Source: Spartobacteria bacterium
GTDB taxonomy: Bacteria; Verrucomicrobiota; Verrucomicrobiia; Chthoniobacterales; UBA10450
Assembly: GCA_003134765.1 (NCBI GenBank)
Contig: PLCM01000041.1
Coordinates: forward strand, 124,001-188,000
Direction of reading: 5' to 3'
Length of the DNA: 64,000 nt
The notes beneath the pieces were generated by a model. The model had not been told where the DNA came from, did no database searches, and was given only the letters and a program-made list of their open reading frames with translations. The position numbers and the translations under genes are program-made. Shown piece by piece: positions 1-9,063 of this stretch (positions are counted from its first letter, which is position 1; every line of letters starts with the position of its first letter).

Positions 1-704
1 GGCGGGATTTCTCCACTCTTCGGCCGAAACAGGACGTTCTCCCGTTCCACGGAAGCGCCGCGGCTGAGAAAGAAATCAAGCAACTCGGGCGTGTAGAACT
101 CCTTGTTTTTTCCCGGGTTCAGTCCCAGGAAAATCCGGCCACCAGGATTGAGGTGCCGTTTCAGATCGTCGAGAAAGAACGCCCATTCGGGCGGTCCCCA
201 CCACCAATCCTGTTTACTGATCCGGTTAAAATCGATCGAGAAGGCCGTGACGAAATCGAACTTGCGGTCGAGTTCGGGCAGCGGTTCGAACGGGCGAATC
301 GTCCATACCCGGCGCTCGACCTCAAAAAGTTCAAGCAACTGGGTGAAAAGCGGGAACTCATCGATATCCAGACCGAGGCAGGTGTGCCCCAGTTGTCGCA
401 AAACGAAGAGAAAGAAACCGCCGCCACAGCCGAGATCCAGGACGGCCCGGGGCGCGAATCTCTGGAGCTTCAGGTCCTGCGCTCGGGAGATGTTCAGCTG
501 CAGCCAGCGCCTGACGTCGGCGTACTTCGCGTAGTGCTCTTTCGAACCCGCGTACTCCGCCTGGATCGCCGCCAATCTGGCCTGGTCGATCCGGGCGTAG
601 ATCGGCTCCAGTGGAATCGGATGAATAATACGCTCCGCCTTCCGCCAGGCGCGCCGATACGTCAGCGGCTGGGCGAGCTTCGCGATCTTGTGGGAAAACT
701 TCAT
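1..704 (-). CDS. Class I SAM-dependent methyltransferase (C-terminus off the left edge)
   Basis: About 234 residues are visible, read from an ATG at 704 to the window edge, with no stop inside the window. A Rossmann methyltransferase motif I is clear (VLDLGCGGGFFLFVLRQLGH), followed by an acidic strand end (GLDIDEF) that would bind the SAM ribose. A later GRIFLGLNPG segment is typical of strand 4/5 of these folds. The N-terminal 90 residues are charged and helical (YRRAWRKAER, QAEYAGSKEHYAKY). The substrate cannot be read from the sequence; small-molecule or sugar/lipid methylation are possible. No partner gene is evident. The next gene upstream is an RRM protein on the same strand, separated by a palindromic repeat. 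Confidence 0.75.
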   Translation of the reverse strand, partial: MKFSHKIAKLAQPLTYRRAWRKAERIIHPIPLEPIYARIDQARLAAIQAEYAGSKEHYAKYADVRRWLQLNISRAQDLKLQRFAPRAVLDLGCGGGFFLFVLRQLGHTCLGLDIDEFPLFTQLLELFEVERRVWTIRPFEPLPELDRKFDFVTAFSIDFNRISKQDWWWGPPEWAFFLDDLKRHLNPGGRIFLGLNPGKNKEFYTPELLDFFLSRGASVERENVLFRPKSGEIP

Positions 705-713
705 CTGGACGCG

Positions 714-812
714 GTCATCCCGAGCGGAACAAAGTGAAGTCGAGGGACCCCGTGGAACGTCGAGATTGTAGCGACGGGGTCCTTCGACTCCGCTGCGCTT
801 CGCTCAGGATAA
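714..812. repeat. Dispersed palindromic repeat, family A copy 1
   Basis: Inverted repeat. The left arm begins GTCATCCCGAGCGG and continues AAGTCGAGGGACCCCGT; the right arm is GACGGGGTCCTTCGACTCC followed by GCTTCGCTCAGGATAAC. The arms are separated by about 20 bases. It fills the gap between the RRM gene and the methyltransferase. Related copies lie near 50465, 52097, 54916, 57165, 59101 and 62294. Confidence 0.8.
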
Positions 813-865
813 CTGTAGCAGGGCGACCGCCGCCTGCCAAAATCGAGCTGGAGCCGGCTGGCTTT

Positions 866-1273
866 TTAGCGGCCGCGCCGTTGGTTTCCACCGCCGTCGC
901 GGCGTCCACCACCGTAGCCACCACCACCGCCGCCGCCGCCATATCCACCGCCGCCGCCACCGTAGCCACCTCCGCCGCCACCATAGCCCCCGCCGCCGCT
1001 CCGTCCACCGCCGGGAGGACGAGGTTCGCGCGGGCGCGCTTCGTTGACGGTCAACGGCCGGCCTTCCACGGTCTTGCCATTGAACTCGGTGATTGCTTTT
1101 TGGGCGTCCGCCTCGGTCGTCATCGTGACGAAAGCGAAGCCGCGCGACTTACCGGTGAACTTGTCCTGCATCAACGTGACTTCCTGGACCGGTCCCACGC
1201 CGGCAAACATGTCCTGGAGATCGGTTTCGGTGGTGTTGAAGGAAAGATTTCCTACGTATAATTTAGTGCCCAT
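866..1273 (-). CDS. Glycine-rich RRM RNA-binding protein
   Basis: A 135-residue protein with one RNA recognition motif. RNP2 is KLYVGNLSF (residues 4-12) and RNP1 is KSRGFAFVTM (residues 42-51). A tail from about residue 87 is almost entirely Gly with Tyr, Arg and Ser. This is the layout of bacterial (cyanobacterial Rbp-type) and plant glycine-rich RNA-binding proteins, which bind single-stranded RNA and are often cold-responsive. The ATG at 1273 was chosen because it starts directly before the RRM beta-1 strand; a GTG 33 bases upstream would add 11 residues unlike the family. The Gly-rich codons form a strongly GC-skewed tract. Its RNA targets are unknown. Confidence 0.88.
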   Translation of the reverse strand: MGTKLYVGNLSFNTTETDLQDMFAGVGPVQEVTLMQDKFTGKSRGFAFVTMTTEADAQKAITEFNGKTVEGRPLTVNEARPREPRPPGGGRSGGGGYGGGGGGYGGGGGGYGGGGGGGGYGGGRRDGGGNQRRGR

Positions 1274-1457
1274 CTGAGTTAACTGAGGAAAACGCCGCTT
1301 GGCCACTGTTCCCGCTCATCGGATTTCAAATCGCCACTGAAAAACTCAACTGACAATCTACCAACGCACCGAGCTTCCGTTTTCTTTTCGGCGTGATTAG
1401 TAGAGGCTTTTGCCAGCGAAAGCAACTAGAATCCGGGGCCGCCTGCCGTTGCCAAAA

Positions 1458-2687
1458 ATGTCCGATTTTTCCTCCTCATCCCATGGTCCAAACGGCTTCC
1501 GCGTGGCGGTAGTCGCGGCCGGCATCGTCAGCCCGCTTGGCCTCGGATTGGAGGAAACGCTCCGGTCGTTACGCGTGGGCAAAGACAGCGTAGCGCCGGT
1601 CGAAGCTTTCGCGGTGGATCGCTGCCGCTGCCAGACTGCCGGCCAGGTTCCTGACGCGGCTCTCGCGGAAGCCAGCCAATATCACCGCCATCCCGGGCGG
1701 CTCCATCGCGTCGCTCGAATGATGATCCTCGCGCTCAAGGAAGCAATGGCGCAGACCGACGATTTCGAGCCCGAGCTGACCGTGATGGGCACGACCAGCG
1801 GCGGCATGACATTCGGCGAGCAATATTATCGCGGCCTTAAGGAAAAACAGCCGTCATCCCGCTCCGCACCGACACTGATTGCTAATTACCCGCCGCAAAA
1901 ACCGGTGATGGACGCGCAGGAAGCCTTTGGAATTGGGGCACCGTGCCAGATCATCGCCAACGCTTGCGCGTCTGGGACGAACGCCATCGGCCATGCGTTC
2001 AACTGCGTGCGCTCGGGCCGTTACCAGCGCATCCTGACGGGCGGATACGACGCGATCTCCGAACTGGTCTTCGTCGGGTTCGATTCGTTGCAGGCTTCGA
2101 CACCGGAGCGCTGCCGGCCTTTCGACAGTGAGAGGAGCGGCATGGTCCTGGGTGAAGGCGCGGCTGTTCTCGCGCTGGAAAACCTGGAGACGGCGAAGAA
2201 GCGCGGCGCCAGCATCCTCGCCGAGATCATTGGATACGGCATCTCGACGGACAACTTTCACCTCACTCAACCGGACCCCTCCGGCAACGGAGCACGCCGG
2301 GCCATGGAGGGCGCTTTGCGGAGCGCGGGAATTTCGCCGGCTGAAATCGATTATATCAATGCCCACGGGACCGCGACGCCGTTTAATGATGCCGCCGAAG
2401 GCAAAGCAATCGCGGAGTTGTTCAACGGCGTGCCGGTCAGCTCTACCAAAGGGATGATGGGCCATTCGCTGGGGGCGGCGGGAGCAATCGAAGCGATCAT
2501 CTGCATTCTCGCGCTCCGCCATCAGCTCCTCCCTCCGAATATTAACTTTCGGCGCGGCGATTCGGGGCTCGACTTGAACATCATTGCGAATCAATCCGCG
2601 ACCGGTCGTGTGCGAACCGTGCTCTCGAATTCCTTCGGTTTCGGTGGCACGAACGCTTCCGTCATTCTGCGGTCGATTGCCGCATGA
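1458..2687 (+). CDS. Beta-ketoacyl-ACP synthase (FabF-like, catalytically complete)
   Basis: A 409-residue condensing enzyme that would elongate acyl chains on ACP with malonyl-ACP. The Cys-His-His triad of KAS I/II enzymes is intact: Cys170 in ANACASGTNAIGHAF, His303 in NAHGTATPFND and His336 in GHSLGAAGAIEA. The C-terminal NSFGFGGTNASVIL motif is also present. The ATG at 1458 places the first strand (VAVVAAGIVSPLG) near residue 16; an upstream TTG at 1410 would add a poorly conserved extension. The next gene overlaps by 4 bases and encodes a triad-less homologue, so the two probably form a heterodimer. That points to a specialised lipid or polyene-type product rather than routine FabF duty. 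Confidence 0.88.
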   Translation: MSDFSSSSHGPNGFRVAVVAAGIVSPLGLGLEETLRSLRVGKDSVAPVEAFAVDRCRCQTAGQVPDAALAEASQYHRHPGRLHRVARMMILALKEAMAQTDDFEPELTVMGTTSGGMTFGEQYYRGLKEKQPSSRSAPTLIANYPPQKPVMDAQEAFGIGAPCQIIANACASGTNAIGHAFNCVRSGRYQRILTGGYDAISELVFVGFDSLQASTPERCRPFDSERSGMVLGEGAAVLALENLETAKKRGASILAEIIGYGISTDNFHLTQPDPSGNGARRAMEGALRSAGISPAEIDYINAHGTATPFNDAAEGKAIAELFNGVPVSSTKGMMGHSLGAAGAIEAIICILALRHQLLPPNINFRRGDSGLDLNIIANQSATGRVRTVLSNSFGFGGTNASVILRSIAA

Positions 2688-3763
2688 GCCTGCGCATCGC
2701 GGGCATGGGCTGGGTCACGCCGTTGGGAAGCGGCGTGGATGAAATTTGGAATCGCCTGCGCAACGGCGAGACGGCAATCGCCGAAACGATTTCCAATCCG
2801 CTCGGCGGGGGATATCCGGTCTTTCGCGTTCCGCCCTCAGCCACCGCCGGCGCGCCGACTCATCCGCGATTGCGGCGATCGAGCGCCATCTCGCGGTTTG
2901 CCGTCGTTGCCGGCCTCGAGGCACTGGCGAATGCCGGCGTAAAATTGGATCCTGAAATCGCGAACCGCACCGCGCTCATTCTTGCCGTTTCGAATGGCGG
3001 CGTGATCTACACGAAACGATTCTACCACGAGATCGTCGAGTCGGGCGCGCAGGCGGCCAGCCCGCTTCTCTTCCCGGAGACGGTTTTCAACGCCCCGGCC
3101 AGCCATCTGGCAGCGATCCTGGGACTCACCGGCGTGAGCTACACACTCGTCGGCGATGGCGCCGTGGGAATGCTTGCCCTGAAAATGGCTGAGGATCTCA
3201 TGGACAGCGACACATTCGATTACTGTCTGGTAGTCGGAGCCGAGGAAGCCGACTGGCTGTTGTGCGACGCCTATCGCAAATGGCGGCTCCTTCGTTCAAC
3301 GGCACCGATCGAGCCATTTCAAGAGCCGCCGCGCGGGATGATTCTTAGCGAAGGGGCGGGAGCGATTTTGCTCGGGCGCAGCGGACGCGTCCAAATCGAA
3401 AGAATCGCGGGCGGGACGAACTTCCATCAACAAAAGGAAGCGGACGAAGCCCTGGACAAGGTTTTTTCGGAACTTTGCCAACCCCCGCCCGATCTCGTCG
3501 CCGCCAGCGCGAACGGAACCTTCATCGATCAGGCGGAAAAAGGCGCGATTGGAAAACATTCTCCGAATGCTACGGTTTATGCCGTGAAGGGAGCGCTTGG
3601 AGAAAGCGTGGGAGCGAGCAGTCTATGGCAAACCATCCTGGCAGCCCAGGCTTTGACAAGGCAACAGCTGCCGGGATTCCCCGAGCCGGCGGCCCTGCAC
3701 AGCGCGGTGGTGTCCGCCTGCGGGCTAAACCAGCAGATCGCCGGACTGCGGCTCCGGATTTGA
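2684..3763 (+). CDS. Ketoacyl-synthase homologue lacking all catalytic residues (chain-length-factor-like)
   Basis: A 359-residue thiolase-fold protein that starts at an ATGA overlap with the active KAS. It begins LRIAGMGWVTPLGSG, a KAS first strand. Aligned to its neighbour, the nucleophile Cys becomes Ala160 (TLVGDGAVGM), the first His becomes Asn (SANGTFIDQ) and the second His becomes Glu (GESVGASS). It should therefore not condense or decarboxylate. Chain-length factors of type II polyketide and aryl-polyene systems are also triad-less KAS partners, so a structural or chain-length-setting subunit is the best inference. No ACP, ketoreductase or dehydratase gene lies nearby. The downstream lptD places the pair in an envelope-lipid context. 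Confidence 0.8.
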   Translation: MSLRIAGMGWVTPLGSGVDEIWNRLRNGETAIAETISNPLGGGYPVFRVPPSATAGAPTHPRLRRSSAISRFAVVAGLEALANAGVKLDPEIANRTALILAVSNGGVIYTKRFYHEIVESGAQAASPLLFPETVFNAPASHLAAILGLTGVSYTLVGDGAVGMLALKMAEDLMDSDTFDYCLVVGAEEADWLLCDAYRKWRLLRSTAPIEPFQEPPRGMILSEGAGAILLGRSGRVQIERIAGGTNFHQQKEADEALDKVFSELCQPPPDLVAASANGTFIDQAEKGAIGKHSPNATVYAVKGALGESVGASSLWQTILAAQALTRQQLPGFPEPAALHSAVVSACGLNQQIAGLRLRI

Positions 3764-3852
3764 CCCCTGAGGCGGTCCCTGGTGGGTCGGCTTCACAACG
3801 CGGCGTTTTGCCTTTGCAACGAGCAGGCCGTTCGGTAGCTTCGCATCCCGCG

Positions 3853-6090
3853 ATGCGTAGGCTGCTTTTACAAGTTTTTGGTCTTTTTTGCGCCTATTCG
3901 TGGGCGTTCGGGCAGGCCGGCACAGAAAAGCAGCCGATAGAAATCACCGCCACAGGCGACACGAATTACCAGGACGGCCTCGGCACCGCTCATGGCAACG
4001 TCGCCATCCACACCGGCGACGCCGATATCTATTCCGACGCGGCGACCTACAATCCGAAGACTCACGATATCTTCGCCGAAGGTCACGTGCGCATCTACCG
4101 CACCGCCGGGATATTTGTCGGGGACCGCGCGATTTATAATACCGAGACGAAGGCAATCCAGGCGGTCAATATGAAGACCGACAAGCAGCCCTTCCTTGTC
4201 GCCGGCGACAAGGTCACCACCATCTCCGAAGGCGCGTCCATGATTTCAAATGGGGCGTTCACCACCCACGACTCGTCGAAGCCGGATTTCCACCTCCAGG
4301 CGAAAACGATGCGGATCTACGAAAAGGATCGCGTCATTTTCCAAAACGTCACGTTCTACGTCCGTGACATCCCGATTTTCTGGTGGCCGTATATGTATCA
4401 ATCGCTGGATGATTCGTTCAGCTACATGATTTCGCCGGCTTACCTGAGCTCGTGGGGTCCATCGATCCTCAGCCGCGTTACCATGCCGATCACCGATGAC
4501 ATCAAAGGTGTTTTCCGGCTCGATTACCGTTCGCGACGCGGGGTTGCGTTCGGTTTCGAACCAGATATTCGCTTCGGCACGGATAAACAGAGCTGGGCCC
4601 GGATCCAAACCTACTTTTTGAAAGACGAGAACCCCGACATCAATCGCACGTCACTTGTGCGCCCCGATATCTCGGAGGGCCGTTACCGGGTTTCGCTCCA
4701 AAGCCGGACAAAATTTGCCGAGGACGTTTACGGGATCGCGAACATCACAAAACTTAGCGATGAATTCATCCTCCAGGATTTTTTCCCGGGCGAGTTCCAA
4801 ATCAATCCGCAGCCGGACAACATCGTCGCAGTGACCAAGACGAATCCGAATTACACGCTGACTGCCATTGGTCGTTTCCAGGCGAATGAATTCTTCGAAA
4901 CCACGGAGCGTCTGCCCGAAGTGGCGCTCGATGTAAAACCTTCTCCCCTCTTCGGTGGCCCAATTTTTTATGAGGGTGAAACCAGCCTGGCCGAGCTGCG
5001 TCGAAGTTTCGCGAGCGGTTCTACGTTCGACGACTACAGCAGTCTCCGGTTCGACTCGTTCCATCAATTTAGTTTCCCCAATACCTATTTCGGCTGGCTC
5101 TCGATCGTGCCCCGGGTCGGTTTCCGCGCAACGTATTACAGTGAAACGCGGGACCTGGGGAAGACCATCTTCACACCGAGCACGAATCCGCTGATCCCCG
5201 ACTTCATCATCCCCGATTCGACTCCATTGGTGAAAGGAGGCGACAAACTCCGGACCGTTTTCAACGGCGGTGTGGAAGCTTCCTTCAAAATCACCCGCAC
5301 CTGGGAAGACGCGCAAAGCAACGCGCTTGGTCTCGACGGCCTCAAACACGTCATCCAGCCGTTCACGAATTTTTCCTGGGTCTCCAGCTCGCTTTCCGAC
5401 CCAGCCTCGATCCTGCAGTTCGATCGCTACCAGCCTTCCACCCAGTCGCGCCCGTTAGACTTTCCGCAGTTCACCTCGATCGATTCCATCGATAGCTGGA
5501 CGATCTGGAGGATCGGCGTGCGCAACCGGCTCCTGACGCGCCGCGACGATTCCACAGTGAGCTGGATGGATATCGAAACCTTCATAGACGTGAACTTCGA
5601 CAATCCGTACGACAGGACGCCATACTCGAACCTGTTTAATCGGATCAACTTCACGCCCGTACCCTGGGCCAGTTTTGGCATTTCTTCGCAGGTCCCGGTG
5701 TTCGAGAAGGGCTTCACCGAGATCGATACCAACGTCAATATCCAGCCGATCTCGAAGCTTCAAATCTCCCTCGCCCACCGTTACCTCAACCAGAATCCTT
5801 TCTTCGATAACAGCAGCCTTTACGTCGTCGGCGGCTATTATCGGATCGACGATAACTGGGGCGTCGGCTTCTCCGAGCAATACGAAGGGACGACCGGGGT
5901 GCTGGAACAGCAGCGTTACTCCATCTATCGCGACCTCACGAGCTGGGTCGCCTCAATCGGCGCGATCATCCGCGACAACGGCGGCGGCGTGAAAGAATAT
6001 GGCTTGCTCGTGACCTTTACGCTGAAGGCATTGCCGAAATTCAGCTTCGATCTGAACTTCGATCCGGCCGGCTCGCAGCAAACCCAATAG
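3853..6090 (+). CDS. lptD: LPS-assembly outer-membrane protein LptD
   Basis: A 745-residue protein with a signal peptide (MRRLLLQVFGLFCAYSWAFG). An OstA/LptD N-terminal beta-jellyroll follows (GLGTAHGNVAIHTGDADIYSDAATYNPKT, about residues 35-170, given here only to mark the region). The rest is a C-terminal beta-barrel of alternating aromatic strands. It inserts lipopolysaccharide into the outer leaflet of the outer membrane. The ATG at 3853 is preferred over in-frame starts inside the previous gene because the signal peptide follows directly. It lies 90 bases after the ketoacyl-synthase pair and just before ugd, so the stretch is envelope-related. It is evidence for a true diderm envelope. 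LptE was not found. Confidence 0.88.
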   Translation: MRRLLLQVFGLFCAYSWAFGQAGTEKQPIEITATGDTNYQDGLGTAHGNVAIHTGDADIYSDAATYNPKTHDIFAEGHVRIYRTAGIFVGDRAIYNTETKAIQAVNMKTDKQPFLVAGDKVTTISEGASMISNGAFTTHDSSKPDFHLQAKTMRIYEKDRVIFQNVTFYVRDIPIFWWPYMYQSLDDSFSYMISPAYLSSWGPSILSRVTMPITDDIKGVFRLDYRSRRGVAFGFEPDIRFGTDKQSWARIQTYFLKDENPDINRTSLVRPDISEGRYRVSLQSRTKFAEDVYGIANITKLSDEFILQDFFPGEFQINPQPDNIVAVTKTNPNYTLTAIGRFQANEFFETTERLPEVALDVKPSPLFGGPIFYEGETSLAELRRSFASGSTFDDYSSLRFDSFHQFSFPNTYFGWLSIVPRVGFRATYYSETRDLGKTIFTPSTNPLIPDFIIPDSTPLVKGGDKLRTVFNGGVEASFKITRTWEDAQSNALGLDGLKHVIQPFTNFSWVSSSLSDPASILQFDRYQPSTQSRPLDFPQFTSIDSIDSWTIWRIGVRNRLLTRRDDSTVSWMDIETFIDVNFDNPYDRTPYSNLFNRINFTPVPWASFGISSQVPVFEKGFTEIDTNVNIQPISKLQISLAHRYLNQNPFFDNSSLYVVGGYYRIDDNWGVGFSEQYEGTTGVLEQQRYSIYRDLTSWVASIGAIIRDNGGGVKEYGLLVTFTLKALPKFSFDLNFDPAGSQQTQ

Positions 6091-6169
6091 CCGGCGTTCA
6101 GGATTGCAATTTGGGCGCTTTGCCCCTTTCTTCTCGCGCAGCAGTCGATCAGTTGCGTTCAATTTTCTC

Positions 6170-7483
6170 ATGGACATTTCCATCATAGGTTCCGGTTATG
6201 TCGGTCTCGTTACCGGCGCTTGTTTTGCCGACGTCGGCCACAATGTTATTTGCGTCGATAACGATCCGCGCAAAATCGAAGCACTCCGGGCTGGGAAAAT
6301 CCCAATCTACGAGCCGGGGCTCGAGGAGGTAATCCACCGGAATGTTTCGGCGCATCGGCTTCGCTTCACCGGCAGCACCAAGGATGGCGTCGATAATTCC
6401 CAGATTGTATTCATCGCCGTGCCCACCCCTCAGCAGCCGGACGGCAGCGTCGATCTCAGCTTCATTGAGAAGGTCGCGAGAGACATCGCTGACGTCCTGA
6501 CCGGCTATCGCGTGATCGTGGACAAAAGCACGGTGCCCGTGAAAACCGGCGAGAAAGTGCGCGAAACAATCAAGCGTTACAATCGCCACGGGGCTGAGTT
6601 CGATGTCGTGAGCAATCCCGAATTCCTTCGCGAAGGGTGCGCGGTCGCCGACCTGATGCACCCTGATCGGATCGTCATCGGCGCCCAAAGCCAGTCCGCC
6701 GTCGATCTGATGAAGAAGGTCTACGAACCATTCATGGCGCCGATTCTCGTGACCGACATCAACAGCGCCGAGTTGATCAAACACGCCGCCAATTCATTCC
6801 TCGCTTTGAAGATCTCCTACATCAACGCCGTCTCCGCAATCTGCGAAGCGAGCGGAGCCGACATCGAGAAAGTCGCGGACGGCATCGGAATGGATAAACG
6901 GATCGGCCGAAGTTTTCTAAATGCGGGGATCGGTTATGGCGGCTCCTGTTTTCCGAAAGATATCGCCGCTTTCATTACCATCTGCGATCAGCTCGGGGTG
7001 CCATTCACCCTCCTGAAAGAAGTCCAGCGGATCAACGCCGATCAGAAGAGCCGGTTTCTCAAAGCGATTCGAGAAACCCTTTGGGTTTTGCGGGATAAGA
7101 AGATCGCGGTGTGGGGCCTGGCTTTTAAGCCGAACACGGACGACCTCCGATCGTCGGTCGCGATCGAGCTGGTGACCGACATGTTGAAGGAGGGGGCCCA
7201 CGTCACAGTCTACGATCCCAAGGCCATGGACAAGGCGCGTGACGGGAAATTGATCGACGGCGCCATCTTTGCGAATTCCGCGCTGGAAGCGACCGACGGG
7301 GCCGAAGCGCTCATTATCGCCACGGAATGGCCGGAATTTGCCAATATCGATCTCGAAATTGTGAAGGGGAAAATGACAACGGCGATTGTTTTCGACGGAC
7401 GCAACTTGTTTGACCCCGAAACGATGGGGAAACTCGGATTCCACTATCACTCGATCGGACGCGCCAGCGTCAAGCCGAGCTAG
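6170..7483 (+). CDS. ugd: UDP-glucose 6-dehydrogenase
   Basis: A 437-residue NAD-dependent enzyme oxidising UDP-glucose to UDP-glucuronate, a precursor for surface polysaccharides. The NAD fold opens with ISIIGSGYVGL (residues 3-13). The catalytic Cys260 sits in GIGYGGSCFPKD, and the central helix has the NAANSFLALKISYIN-type pattern. The C-terminal UDP-binding domain contains VWGLAFKPNTDDLR. The start at 6170 places the Rossmann motif at residue 4, as in the family; a longer reading from 6104 has no homologous extension. It follows lptD by 79 bases on the same strand and ends before a possible terminator at 7547. Confidence 0.95.
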   Translation: MDISIIGSGYVGLVTGACFADVGHNVICVDNDPRKIEALRAGKIPIYEPGLEEVIHRNVSAHRLRFTGSTKDGVDNSQIVFIAVPTPQQPDGSVDLSFIEKVARDIADVLTGYRVIVDKSTVPVKTGEKVRETIKRYNRHGAEFDVVSNPEFLREGCAVADLMHPDRIVIGAQSQSAVDLMKKVYEPFMAPILVTDINSAELIKHAANSFLALKISYINAVSAICEASGADIEKVADGIGMDKRIGRSFLNAGIGYGGSCFPKDIAAFITICDQLGVPFTLLKEVQRINADQKSRFLKAIRETLWVLRDKKIAVWGLAFKPNTDDLRSSVAIELVTDMLKEGAHVTVYDPKAMDKARDGKLIDGAIFANSALEATDGAEALIIATEWPEFANIDLEIVKGKMTTAIVFDGRNLFDPETMGKLGFHYHSIGRASVKPS

Positions 7484-7546
7484 GTCGCCCGAACTCGACC
7501 GCATTTTAGGTCGATCGCGCGCTCCGTCGCGCGATGCTTTATTGTC

Positions 7547-7568
7547 CCGGCTCCGCCGGCATTTTTTT
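7547..7568 (+). terminator. Possible rho-independent terminator after ugd
   Basis: CCGGC-TCC-GCCGG hairpin with a 5-bp GC stem, followed by CA and seven T residues. The stem is short, so strength is uncertain. It lies between ugd and the rsmB-like gene. Confidence 0.45.
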
Positions 7569-7599
7569 GTCATCGAGCGGCGGAGCGCTCGATCCACCA

Positions 7600-8844
7600 A
7601 TGAGTTCTCGCAGCCTGGCCCAAATCGCCCTTCGGCAATGGAGGAACGACAGACAATTCGCCGACGTGATTCTCTCGGGCCTCCTGAGGTCGAGCGATTT
7701 GGCCGGCCCGGACCGAGCCTTCGCGACGGACCTTTTCTACGGAGTTCTTCGCAACCTCACGTTGCTCGATTTCTGGATCGATTCGTTGCGATCCAGGCGA
7801 CTCGATCCCGATGCGCGAGATTTATTGCGACTCGGTCTCTATCAACTGTTTCTTCTGGAAACGCCCGAGCACGCGGCTGTGTACGAAACCGTGGAACTGG
7901 CCGTGGAGCGAAGCCGACCGCTGATCAATGGAGTGCTGCGCCGCGCGGCGCGGGAAAAATCGAATCTCCTCCGCCAGGCGAACGAAGAGGACCTCAGCGT
8001 CCGGAAATCACATCCCTCCTTTCTGATCGATCGCTGGAGAAAAAGCTTTGGAGCGCAAAACCCGGAAATCCTTTGCGAATGGAACAACTCTCCGGCGCCG
8101 AATTATGCGCGCATCAATCGAATCAAGATTTCCGAAAAGGACTTCCTGGCAGGGTCGGCGCGCTACGCCGACCGGACGCCGCAGCGCGGCGTCCCTACCA
8201 GTTTCGTGCGCCTGACGACGATCCCGAACGAGGCACTCGCCGCCGGCCATTGTTACATCCAGGATCCGAGCACCGCGGCCGCCTGCCGGTTGCTCGACCC
8301 CCAGGCGGGAGAGAGCGTGCTCGACGTTTGCGCGGCGCCCGGCGGCAAAACCGGATACCTGGCGGAATTGATGAAGAATGAGGGATTCATTCTTGCCTGC
8401 GATCGGGACGAAAACAGGGTGGGAACGCTCCGGAATAATTTGGAGCGCCTCGGCGTCAGGATTGGCCGCTGCCTGCAACATGACTGGGCGACTGCCGAAC
8501 CGCCCTCCGATCAGGCCGCGTTCGACCGGATCCTGATCGACGCGCCCTGCAGCAACACCGGCGTGATGCGGCGCCGCGTCGATCTCCGCTGGCGACTCAC
8601 GCCCGAAGATTTTTCGCGCATGCAAGCGGCGCAGATCGCCATTGCGCGAGCGGCTATTCCCCTCCTCAGGCCCGGCGGCACCGTTGTCTACAGCACCTGC
8701 AGCATCGAGCCGGAGGAGAACGAGGAGGTCGTTCGCGCAATTCTCCGCGAATTTCCGTTTCTTAAACTCATCGAGCAGATTTCCTTGCTTCCGTTTCGAG
8801 ATGGATTCGACGGCGCCTACGCGGCAAAACTTATACGAGAGTAA
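7600..8844 (+). CDS. rsmB: RsmB-like 16S rRNA m5C methyltransferase
   Basis: A 414-residue protein. The N-terminal NusB-like helical RNA-binding domain covers about residues 1-130. The C-terminal methyltransferase domain has motif I VLDVCAAPGGKTGYL (about 240-254), motif IV DAPCSNTGVM with Cys317, and motif VI YSTCSIEPEENEE with Cys367. The two-Cys arrangement is that of RNA m5C methyltransferases, which use one Cys as nucleophile and the other for release. RsmB modifies C967 of 16S rRNA in E. coli. The ATG at 7600 starts directly at the NusB-like domain. A pair of perfect hairpins lies inside the coding sequence at 8153-8194 and encodes residues 185-199, in the linker before the catalytic domain. 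Confidence 0.88.
   Translation: MSSRSLAQIALRQWRNDRQFADVILSGLLRSSDLAGPDRAFATDLFYGVLRNLTLLDFWIDSLRSRRLDPDARDLLRLGLYQLFLLETPEHAAVYETVELAVERSRPLINGVLRRAAREKSNLLRQANEEDLSVRKSHPSFLIDRWRKSFGAQNPEILCEWNNSPAPNYARINRIKISEKDFLAGSARYADRTPQRGVPTSFVRLTTIPNEALAAGHCYIQDPSTAAACRLLDPQAGESVLDVCAAPGGKTGYLAELMKNEGFILACDRDENRVGTLRNNLERLGVRIGRCLQHDWATAEPPSDQAAFDRILIDAPCSNTGVMRRRVDLRWRLTPEDFSRMQAAQIAIARAAIPLLRPGGTVVYSTCSIEPEENEEVVRAILREFPFLKLIEQISLLPFRDGFDGAYAAKLIRE
8153..8194. repeat. Double hairpin repeat inside rsmB
   Basis: Two adjacent perfect hairpins. GGTCGGCG/CGCCGACC has an 8-bp stem and a CGCTA loop; GGACGCCGC/GCGGCGTCC has a 9-bp stem and an AGC loop. They keep the reading frame and encode GSARYADRTPQRGVP. 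The structure resembles an intergenic REP-type element captured in a gene. Confidence 0.7.
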
Positions 8845-8883
8845 CTCGTGAACGGGCGGCAGAGTTCAGGGCCGCCACAGATT

Positions 8884-9015
8884 GACCCTCATCCTAACCC
8901 TCTCCCTCAGGGAGAAGGAATCTTCGTGAAGGTTCGGCGTGAAATGACTGTATTTTGCCTCCGCGGGTGGAAGAAACTCCCTCTCCCCTGAGGGAGAGGG
9001 CTGGGGTGAGGGTCA
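8884..9015. repeat. Dispersed palindromic repeat, family B copy 1
   Basis: The left arm starts GACCCTCATCCTAACCCTCT and runs into CCCTCAGGGAGAAGG. The right arm is CTCCCTCTCCCCTGAGGGAG followed by AGGGCTGGGGTGAGGGTC. Each arm also contains a small palindrome (CCCTCAGGG, CCCTGAGGG). It fills the gap between the rsmB-like gene and the aminopeptidase. A shorter relative is at 46992-47026. Confidence 0.8.
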
Positions 9016-9063
9016 TCGCCCTGGCGGTTGCATCCGGCGACCGCAGTGGAATCATTAGCGTCT

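Noticed and set aside
153-737. Plus-strand frame opposite the truncated methyltransferase
   Set aside because: The minus-strand frame has clear methyltransferase motifs; the plus frame is its shadow.
1458-6090. Aryl-polyene gene cluster
   Set aside because: Only the KAS pair resembles one; ACPs, dehydratases, ketoreductases, ammonia lyase and acyltransferases are missing.
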